Source of the DNA: Leptospiraceae bacterium | Lineage (GTDB): Bacteria; Spirochaetota; Leptospiria; Leptospirales; Leptospiraceae | Assembly (NCBI GenBank): GCA_016708435.1 | Contig: JADJFV010000037.1 | Location: 1-5,464, forward strand | Direction of reading: 5' to 3' | Length of the DNA: 5,464 nucleotides | Shown here: piece by piece, positions 1 to 5,464 of the stretch | Position numbering within the stretch: the stretch's first letter is position 1 | Layout of the letters: each line of letters begins with the position of its first letter | Notes under the pieces: model-generated | What the model was told of the DNA's origin: nothing | Databases searched by the model: none | The model's input: only the letters and a program-made list of their open reading frames with translations | Made by a program: the position numbers and the translations under genes

Positions 1-189
1 CTTCGTGCTCTTAAGATAGATATCGATCATTTCTTTGAGCTTTCCATGAAGCTACCTTCTAAGATTTCTAAAAAAGTAAAACTCTCTCGCACTGCTGGAA
101 TTAAGACGATTCAATTTTTCGGACTGACTAAAAGTGATTTACTCTCTGAAATTTATTCTAGCGAAAAAATTGAGAATTACCTGGATTAA
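1..189 (+). CDS. C-terminal 62 residues of an unidentified protein (5' end outside window)
   Basis: An uninterrupted frame runs from the first base to a TAA at 187-189. The residues are rich in Lys, Ser, Ile and Leu and end in ...IENYLD. No other frame is better, and the stop lies 2 bases before the ATG of the cysteine desulfurase, which is typical of an operon with translational coupling. I do not recognise the family from this tail: there is no membrane segment and no clear motif, and the charged, mostly soluble composition suggests a cytoplasmic protein. The ATG at 46-48 is in frame but has no Shine-Dalgarno, so the gene most likely begins upstream of the window. Confidence 0.6.
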   Translation, partial: LRALKIDIDHFFELSMKLPSKISKKVKLSRTAGIKTIQFFGLTKSDLLSEIYSSEKIENYLD

Positions 190-191
190 GT

Positions 192-1298
192 ATGCACTAC
201 TTCGATTACAATGCAACGACTCCTCTTCATCCCGAAATAAAAAAACATATTCCAGAATGGATGGAGCTTTATGCGAATCCTTCCGCAATGCACAGTGCTG
301 GACGTCAGGCGCGAGAGAGATTGGAATCAGCTAGAACCAATATACTTAAAAACTTAGGACTTGAAATTTATAAATTAGCTTTTACTTCCACAGGAACAGA
401 GGCAAATTTTCTTGCACTTAACTTTCTTTTTCAAGATGAGCCAGAAGAGGATACGCAGGTGTTACTCTCTGCAATCGAGCATCCAAGTATTTACAATTTA
501 AAATCGCAACTTTCTGAGCGTGGGTATAGAGTAAGATGGATTCCTGTAGACAAATATGGATTAGTCGATGTTGATTTCATTGATGACAATTGCAATGACG
601 AGACAGTCTTAGTTGCCGTCATGCTTGCTAATAATGAAACAGGAGTCATTCAACCCCTCAAAGAAATTCGTGAGATTACAGATCAGTATGGTGTCTATTT
701 ACACTGTGATGCAATTCAATCTCCTGGTAAGATGAAATCAATATTTGCGGAAATTGATGCCGATTCGTATTCGTTTTCTTCGCATAAAGTCTATGGAATG
801 AAAGGAGTCTCAGCAGTGGCATATCGTAGTAAGCCGGTCCCTGTATTCAAAGGAGGAGATCAGGAGAAGGGAATTCGTCCCGGCACAGAGAATCTTCCCG
901 GTATCCTTTCTTTTGATAAAGCAATTTCTGAAATTGCAACGAATGAGAAGAAGTATCTAGACTTACAAATGAAAAATAGAACTCTTTTGGAGACTAAACT
1001 TAAAGCGATAGGCGGAATTGTTGTCGGTGAGAAGGTGGAGCGACTTGTAAATACTAGCTGTGTTACTCTTTCTATTTCAAACGAAAAGCTTTTGATTGAG
1101 TTAGATAAACGCGGCTTTGGTGTATCGCGTGGATCTGCTTGTCATGCAGGAGCTTGGGAGCCTAGTCATGTTCTTACTGCAATGGGTCTTACAAAAGATA
1201 TCGCCAACCAAACCATTCGCATATCTACGGGGATATTAACTACTCCCAAAGAAGTGGATAATCTTTGTTTGGCGATAGAAGAAATACTTAAGAAGTAG
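192..1298 (+). CDS. Cysteine desulfurase, class V PLP-dependent aminotransferase (NifS/IscS type)
   Basis: This enzyme removes sulfur from L-cysteine, giving alanine and an enzyme persulfide that feeds Fe-S cluster, thio-tRNA or cofactor synthesis in the cytoplasm. The 368-residue protein opens with FDYNATTP (4-11). It then shows TGTEAN (67-72, PLP phosphate contact), EHP (96-98, the His that stacks on PLP), ANNETG (146-151), HCDAIQSPGK (171-180, Asp173 and Gln176 contact the ring), SFSSHK (194-199, Lys199 forms the Schiff base), RPGTEN (229-234) and RGSACHAG (313-320, Cys317 is the persulfide Cys). The Cys-to-EPS spacing matches the IscS/NifS loop. At 368 residues it is about 35 shorter than E. 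coli IscS and stops soon after IRISTG, so the C-terminal tail that docks IscU there is absent. No strong Shine-Dalgarno precedes the ATG; translation is probably coupled to the upstream gene. No scaffold gene is adjacent, so the IscS, NifS or SufS role is not assigned. Confidence 0.95.
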   Translation: MHYFDYNATTPLHPEIKKHIPEWMELYANPSAMHSAGRQARERLESARTNILKNLGLEIYKLAFTSTGTEANFLALNFLFQDEPEEDTQVLLSAIEHPSIYNLKSQLSERGYRVRWIPVDKYGLVDVDFIDDNCNDETVLVAVMLANNETGVIQPLKEIREITDQYGVYLHCDAIQSPGKMKSIFAEIDADSYSFSSHKVYGMKGVSAVAYRSKPVPVFKGGDQEKGIRPGTENLPGILSFDKAISEIATNEKKYLDLQMKNRTLLETKLKAIGGIVVGEKVERLVNTSCVTLSISNEKLLIELDKRGFGVSRGSACHAGAWEPSHVLTAMGLTKDIANQTIRISTGILTTPKEVDNLCLAIEEILKK

Positions 1299-1300
1299 CC

Positions 1301-3095
1301 TTACTTTACAAATCGTATCAGCATATGCGCATAATTTGGTTTAACCGGATTGGTTACTCCTCCGATGTCTCCGTTTGAAGTTCCGGATAGATAAAGTGTA
1401 TTGTTTGTATCAAAGGCAATTCCTGTTCCATAAGTAGTAGAGCCTGCTGAGCCTATTAATTTTACCCATTGGAGAGTTCCACTGGAATTATACTTTGCTA
1501 CAAATAGGTCAATTACCCCGTTTAAAGTCTGACCACTTAGGTTTCCATTTGTCTCACCTGTAATATAATAAAAGTCATCGGGTGAGCGGGTAATGGCATA
1601 CGCCTTTGTCTCGGTTGTTCCTCCAGGAGATAATTGTCTTTTCCATGCTACTGTTCCGTCGAAGTTAAACTTGGCAATGAAGGCATCATGATAGTCTCCT
1701 GCTGCGGATATTTTTGTTAATCCGTCAAGATTACTTGCACTCTGTCCTGTTACGTAGATATTACCGGAAGGATCTGAAGTCAGTCCATGGGGAAAATTGT
1801 AACCAGTAGTAGGAGAAGAGGCTAATGCATAACAATTTTGAAAAACCATACTGCTATTGAATTTATAGAGGACAATTGTTCTCTGCCCAAGGGCTGTAGC
1901 ACAACGAGCGCCTGTTGATTGAGAAACACCTGCAACCCAAATATTACCTGATACATCCACAGTAGTTGCAGAACCACCTATATGATTACCCCCTCCTATC
2001 GATCCAGCCAGTGAAGTTTGTAACCATGTTCCATTTGTGTTATACTTAATCAAGGTCATCGCGCTATCTGATCCACCCGTATTCGTTATAAGATCCAAAT
2101 CTCCTTTTACTCTACCTGATGCATATACATTTCCGCTAGCGTCAGCCGAAATACCAGCAACTTCTAATTCGCTACCACCGTTTTTTACGACTGTCCATTG
2201 TTTATTTCCATTGCTATCAATTTTTGTAATTCCTAAGGATCCATCACCGCCCGTGACAGATTGACCATCATACGTGCCTCCAGCAGAACCCCATGTATTT
2301 CCAGCGATGAACACGTTTGCGTTGGAATCAATCGTTAGACCCTTTTGCCAAAAACCTCCGGTTGAAAGTGGAATGACTCTAGTCCAAAGTCGCTTCCCGT
2401 CTAAATCATATTTTGTAGCAAAAGAAGTAGAAATGCCCGGATAAGGATTAGGCTCACCGTCTAACGCACCAGCAGTAGAACCTCCTGCATAAAGGCTATT
2501 CGTCGCTGTATGAAAAAATAAACTTCCGTATCCAGAAGCATATCCATTGGCTGTATCGCGACCACTCACTCCATTTAAAACAGTCCAGACATTTTCTCCA
2601 GTGCCTAGAATCTGGAGGCTTAAATTAAAATCAATCTTTCCGCCTGAGTTTTGTGCCGTAATCGTATAGGCTGTTAAAGGAAATCCTCCGTTCAAATAAA
2701 TAGCACTACTCGGAGTTCCCGTAATAGAGCCGGTCGATGCGTCAAACGTCAGTCCTGTTGGTAGAGTCGGAGTAATTGTCCAGGAGTCTACTACACCCGA
2801 GACACTTGGGGTAAAATTTACAGCGTTGCCCGGAATTAATTTAAAAGAAGAAGAGGCTCCATAGGATACGCTGGCAGGCGCATTAGGAGGTGTAACCGCA
2901 GTAGAAGTAGTCGTTGGAGTAGTCGGAGACACTATAGGAGAAGAGGGATTAGCCTCTAGAGAAGCAAGTTTTCCACTTCCTGCAAAAATAACTTGCCGTA
3001 GAACTAGACTTAGACGTTACATCGAACGGAGATTTTTTGGCTTTTAGACAGTTTGTAAATAGAACCGAAAGTATAATTAATAATTTAAATTGCAT
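1301..3095 (-). CDS. Lipoprotein with putative Ig domain and seven-bladed SBBP beta-propeller; one frameshift near 2985
   Basis: Translation should start at the ATG at 3095, which has a good Shine-Dalgarno 5 nt upstream. It gives MQFKLLIILSVLFTNC, a lipoprotein signal with lipobox LFTNC (lipidated Cys16), then KAKKSPFDVTS. That frame stops at 2949 after 48 codons. The rest is open in the next frame from 3016 to 1301, so one frame change within 3016-2949 (the T5 run near 2985 is a candidate) gives a 597-residue protein. After a Ser/Thr/Pro-rich linker comes a He_PIG-type Ig domain with LPTGLTFDASTGSITGTPS (about 110 residues after the linker start). Then follow seven SBBP-like repeats with GN-Y-x-x-G and F-x-x-K-Y/F-(x)3-G-(x)3-W signatures. 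The last repeat lacks its closing Trp strand, which the segment ENVWTVLNG before repeat 1 could supply. Likely a surface or periplasmic lipoprotein; ligand unknown. A GTG at 2932 opens the long frame but has no Shine-Dalgarno and no export signal. Confidence 0.8.
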
Positions 3096-3133
3096 AGAGC
3101 CACCTTCTTAATAAAACTACTACAGTCTATGCA
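3091..3133 (-). repeat. 8-bp inverted repeat flanking the Shine-Dalgarno and covering the lipoprotein start codon
   Basis: On the minus strand TGCATAGA (3133-3126) is the exact reverse complement of TCTATGCA (3098-3091), which contains the ATG start. The 27-nt loop holds the Shine-Dalgarno. If folded in the mRNA, the stem would sequester the start codon. Eight AT-rich pairs with a long loop are weak, so a chance match is quite possible. It lies in the 66-nt gap between the two minus-strand genes, where I see no terminator. Confidence 0.3.
3101..3106 (-). promoter_or_regulatory. Shine-Dalgarno of the lipoprotein gene
   Basis: Read on the minus strand this is AAGGTG, 5 nt before the ATG at 3095. 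It is the only good ribosome binding site near the 5' end of this gene. It decides the start in favour of the lipobox-bearing frame over the GTG at 2932, which has only pyrimidine-rich sequence before it. Confidence 0.7.
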
Positions 3134-3161
3134 TGTAAATTTATTTTCAACTCATTTTCTT

Positions 3162-3817
3162 TTATAACTCTTTTACATTATTAATTGTATTCTCTATTCT
3201 TTCTCCTTTATTCTTTTGAATAAAAGTTTCAAATCTATTGATAGTGTTTAAAAGAACTTGGTCAATTAGTCTGATGACATGAATTCTGGCTTCCGGCGGC
3301 ATTTCATGGTAAGCCTCTACTTGGGAGACTCCTTTGATTTTACTTTCAAATCTATCTACTTTGATTTTTATCTCAGAAAAGTTACCAGGCTCGAATGTCA
3401 ATATACGGATAATCGAATTCAAATCATTCTTTAGATTTCGCTTGTTTGAAATGATTTTAATTTCTTTAACCTTGCCATTCTGAAAAGAAAATTCCAATTG
3501 GCGAGAAGATACAATTTGTAGACGAGAATCCGCAGCGATTACTGGCGATTCATCGTTGATAATGACAGTGTTTTGAATGCTCTTGTTTAATTCACTGATC
3601 TTTATCTGCAATTTTTCGATCAATACAATTTTGGCTAAAATTTCTTTCTCATGATTGGAGATACTTGTCTGTAAGCCGGTCGCATAGGCTCCCGTGTTGT
3701 ATGCATCATCCGAGGCTAATTCGGGATGTGGTTTTTTTTCGCTGGTAGAGTTACATTTGTTTGTGCAAATACCAAAACCGGAATAGAGAAAAATAAAGTG
3801 CATAAGAAAATTTTCAT
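3162..3817 (-). CDS. Secreted coiled-coil protein of unknown function; frameshift at an A8 tract
   Basis: The start is taken at the ATG at 3817, 7 nt after AGGAG. It encodes a type I signal peptide, MKIFLCTLFFSIPVLVFA, with likely cleavage before QTNV. This frame stops at 3716 after 33 codons. The body of the protein is open in the -1 frame: the run of eight A (T8 on the + strand, 3732-3739) would restore it as A9, giving LPAKKKPHPELASDD and a 218-residue protein. Without the repair, the long frame would start at an ATG at 3803 and encode a Cys/Phe-rich N-terminus that is an out-of-frame reading of the signal peptide. The mature part has a short coiled coil (HEKEILAKIVLIEKLQIKIS, then ELNKS), a mixed Lys/Ile-rich central region, and a helical C-terminus. 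I do not recognise the family. It is probably periplasmic and co-transcribed with the lipoprotein gene that begins 66 nt downstream. Confidence 0.7.
3732..3739 (-). repeat. A8 homopolymer (minus strand) at the frame change
   Basis: Eight consecutive T on the + strand, read as GCG AAA AAA AAC in the signal-peptide frame. Adding one A, or slipping back one base on the tandem AAA codons, joins the signal peptide to the long downstream frame. Tracts of this kind are known sites of replication slippage, transcriptional slippage, -1 ribosomal frameshifting and sequencing error. The sequence alone does not say which applies. Confidence 0.65.
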
Positions 3818-3824
3818 GAAATAA

Positions 3825-3829
3825 CTCCT
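3825..3829 (-). promoter_or_regulatory. Shine-Dalgarno AGGAG of the secreted coiled-coil protein
   Basis: AGGAG on the minus strand, preceded by an A-rich stretch, sits 7 nt before the ATG at 3817. It selects the frame that carries the signal peptide. The ATG at 3803, which opens the long frame, has no such site. Confidence 0.75.
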
Positions 3830-3856
3830 TTTTTTATCATTGCTGATAATGTAGAT

Positions 3857-3886
3857 ATTATCGTTATGTCACAGACTTTTGGTCAA
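3857..3886 (-). promoter_or_regulatory. Probable sigma-70 promoter for the two minus-strand genes
   Basis: The -35 element is TTGACC (3886-3881, 5 of 6 to consensus) and the -10 element is GATAAT (3862-3857, 5 of 6), separated by 18 nt. Transcription would begin near 3850 and leave about 33 nt of leader, including the Shine-Dalgarno, before the ATG at 3817. The -10 is one arm of a GATAAT/ATTATC inverted repeat (3845-3862), which could be an operator or chance. Confidence 0.55.
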
Positions 3887-4399
3887 GGGAAAAAAAGGTT
3901 CTGGTTTATGAATAAATTCTTTCTTTGCTTGCGGTTTATTTTACGTTTTTGTTCTCTTTCCTCTGGCAGATGTCCGTTACTTTGCAAACTAAAGAAGAAT
4001 TCTCTTTTGATTGATATCTCTTTTTATGATTGTAATATATTAATTGATAAAATGCAATGCTTCTTACGTTATCAATTACAATTTAATGGATAGCTCTTCT
4101 GTCCAAGAATGCAGATAATGATTTAACTTCATTATCTGCATATAACTATTATTGTCAGCAAATACTGTTGCTTCTAAAATGCGGTAATTTCATATTATCC
4201 GTTTCACTGAAAAAAGGTGTTAGGTTTACTCGCTATGCATTTGCATTTCTCTAGTCCAATTTTTAAAATGTTTGCAGATTTAAGAAACACGTTTGACCAA
4301 TTTTTCCTTCTTCTAAATTTTATCCGTTGAAAAATCTTTAACTTAGATTCTTTCATTTGACCTTAATGGAAATAAATTTACTTTATACAGATTCACCGA
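3887..4399. other. Intergenic region between divergent genes, no supported gene
   Basis: About 510 AT-rich bases between the divergent secreted-protein gene and the receptor gene. It holds the palindrome at 4109-4141 and two TTGACC hexamers (4293-4298 and 4357-4362) that could be -35 elements for the receptor. Neither has a good -10 at normal spacing, and the second is only 37 nt from the ATG. A short + frame starting at 3908 begins with a hydrophobic MNKFFLCL-like stretch. It lacks a well-placed Shine-Dalgarno and ends in Cys-rich sequence without a recognisable protein. Because the receptor next to it carries many indels, a small broken secreted-protein gene here cannot be fully excluded. 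Confidence 0.5.
4109..4141. promoter_or_regulatory. Perfect 13-bp palindrome with Fur-box-like arms; candidate operator
   Basis: ATGCAGATAATGA (4109-4121) and its exact reverse complement (4129-4141) are separated by TTTAACT. The inner arms GATAATGA/TCATTATC match the arms of the classical Fur box, but the centre is 7 nt instead of the 3 nt left between these arms in the consensus. It lies about 260 bp upstream of the TonB-dependent receptor, a class commonly regulated by iron or another metal. No T-run follows on either strand, so it does not look like an intrinsic terminator. Operator function is an inference. Confidence 0.5.
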
Positions 4400-5464
4400 A
4401 TGAAACACTGGCTCAAATTATTTCTTTGTTTTGTGTATTCTTTTACTCTATCCATTTTTCTCAGACAAGAAATTCTGATAAACTTTTCACACCTAAAGAG
4501 GAATTGAATAGAGAAATTGAAGAACTTAAAGCAAGAAAAGAAAAGACTAGAAGAGGAAATTCGAAATCTAGATAAGGCAAAGGAAAAGAATTTACTTCAA
4601 AAAGAATCTACTTCTTCAAATAAGGAGCAAAACACACATATAAGGAAGAAGATTTCTTTAAATTGAAAGACAACATTGTAATCACAGCTTCTAGTGAAAG
4701 TTCTAGAAAGTTTCAGGTTCTGGCTTCCGTCTATAAATTACAGATAAACAAATTAAAAGTGGAGAGGATACAGAACATTAGTCGATGCACTCCATGATGC
4801 CCGGCTTTGATTTTCAACATACTTATGGCGTTTACCCTGAACCTGTTCGCATCAGCGCGGATTAGTTGGAGAGAATAACCGAACCTTGGTCTATGTAGAT
4901 GGGGTTCTGATAATAATATTAATGAAAATGCAGTGCTAGTACTATTCATTTCTCGCTGAATAACGTCGCTAGAATTGAAATTACGCTCTTTGGGTCCAGC
5001 TTTCTGCTCTTTACGGTGCCAACAAGCTAATGGAATTATCAATATCATCACTAAAGATGGAAAGATTCCCATCCAGGAAATCACGTTGATTTCACTTATG
5101 GAGGGTGGGAAAAAATTTAGCAAAATCTGGGATACTCCAATAGCTTTTCTGCTAGAGGCATTCTAGGTGTAAACGCAAGTTTTATACAATAATATGTGGT
5201 GGTGGATATTATTATAAAACTGATGGACCTAATTTTTCTAATACAGGAAGACTTGATATTCCAGATTCGAAAATAGAGCCAATCAAAATGATATAAATTA
5301 TTTTACAGAAACAAAGGCTTGTGTGGAAGCTTGTAACCAGAATGCAAAATGCATTGGCAATTGGTGGTCCCCTACTTACACAATTCGGTTAGTGATACTT
5401 ATAATCTAACAAAGTTTGAGGAAGGTGGATTTCGTTTTCAAACAGTGAATTGGCAATACCAGCA
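4400..5464 (+). pseudogene. TonB-dependent outer-membrane receptor, 5' part, broken by about 17 indels; continues past the window
   Basis: The product would take up a ligand (iron chelate, heme, cobalamin or similar; not determinable here) across the outer membrane using TonB energy. Following the three + frames piecewise gives, in order: signal peptide MKHWLKLFLCFVYSF... from 4400; a charged coiled coil (EELNREIEELKARKEK, then LEEEIRNLDKAKEK, about 4500-4590); a TonB-box-like strand DNIVITASSESSRK (about 4670-4710); and the plug with YRTLVDALHD, PGFDFQHTYGVYPE, RGLVGENNRTLVYVDG, STIHFSLNNVARIEI, GPASALYGAN and GIINIITKDGK (to about 5063). Barrel strands follow, such as HVDFTYGGWEK, a Cys-containing segment, and GGFRFQTVNWQYQ at the window end. 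Each frame change needs one or two bases, usually one base missing from a short run (for example 4455-4459, 4735-4737, 5024-5025, 5382-5383). Only about 5109-5120 and 5181-5205 are ambiguous. The Shine-Dalgarno before 4400 is weak. Domain order is secure; whether the breaks are real or technical is not. Confidence 0.8.

Noticed and set aside
134..334. A 66-codon + frame across the first two genes
   Set aside because: Out-of-frame reading of the upstream gene tail and the conserved N-terminus of the desulfurase.
2037..2264. A 75-codon + frame inside the propeller gene
   Set aside because: Antisense shadow of the repeat-rich minus-strand gene; Pro/Ser-rich and without a start signal.
2930..2932. 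GTG as the true start of the propeller protein
   Set aside because: No Shine-Dalgarno, no export signal, and the frame is open upstream to 3016, next to an excellent lipoprotein start in another frame.
3866..4093. A 75-codon + frame in the intergenic region
   Set aside because: No Shine-Dalgarno, overlaps the predicted minus-strand promoter, Cys/Phe/Leu composition of random AT-rich DNA, no recognisable motif.
4109..4141. Intrinsic terminator
   Set aside because: Strong stem, but no T-run follows it on either strand and no gene ends nearby.
4357..4399. Alternative TTG start for the receptor in a different frame
   Set aside because: It gives a polar, Asp/Glu-containing leader. The ATG at 4400 gives a proper signal peptide that joins the coiled coil after one T is added to the T5 run at 4455-4459.
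4731..5123. A 130-codon frame on the minus strand
   Set aside because: It is antisense to the receptor plug motifs and shows no family features or ribosome binding site.
1..5464. A new defence, CRISPR or mobile-element system
   Set aside because: No repeat-spacer array, transposase, integrase, nuclease, toxin-antitoxin or tRNA signature in either strand. The contents are envelope and housekeeping genes.

Overview
The window is AT-rich DNA that looks like a spirochete of the Leptospiraceae. The clues are a lipoprotein with a loose spirochetal lipobox (LFTNC) followed by the leptospira-like sequence KSPFD, an Ig-like plus SBBP propeller surface protein, and a TonB-dependent receptor. The genus is an inference from these features, not a proven assignment.

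Layout. Positions 1-189 (+) hold the tail of an unidentified gene. Two bases later, 192-1298 (+) encodes an intact class V PLP-dependent cysteine desulfurase with all catalytic residues visible. It ends 2 bp from the stop of a convergent minus-strand pair. That pair reads right to left: a small secreted coiled-coil protein (3817-3162), then a 66-nt gap, then a lipoprotein with a putative Ig domain and an apparent seven-bladed SBBP beta-propeller (3095-1301). A promoter (TTGACC, 18 nt, GATAAT) lies upstream of the pair. Positions 3887-4399 look non-coding but contain a perfect 13-bp palindrome with Fur-box-like arms (4109-4141). From 4400 (+) to the window edge there is a TonB-dependent receptor: signal peptide, charged coiled-coil extension, TonB-box-like strand, plug domain and start of the barrel.

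Main observation. Three genes are broken only by small indels. In both minus-strand genes the longest open frame lacks the export signal. That signal (lipobox or type I signal peptide), with a good Shine-Dalgarno, lies just upstream in another frame. The receptor needs about 17 frame changes to be read, mostly one base missing from a short homopolymer, and almost no substitution-type damage. The first 2.9 kb shows no frame damage and the right-hand 1 kb is dense with it. This gradient fits low-quality read or contig-end errors better than ancient decay. Recent pseudogenisation, or slippage at the A8 tract, remains possible for individual genes.

How the genes work together. The desulfurase is a housekeeping sulfur-donor enzyme with no visible link to the rest. 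The minus-strand pair looks like an envelope or surface operon, and the receptor is an outer-membrane uptake protein that may be metal-regulated if the palindrome is its operator. I see no CRISPR array, tRNA, rRNA, insertion sequence or phage gene, and no convincing new multi-gene system.
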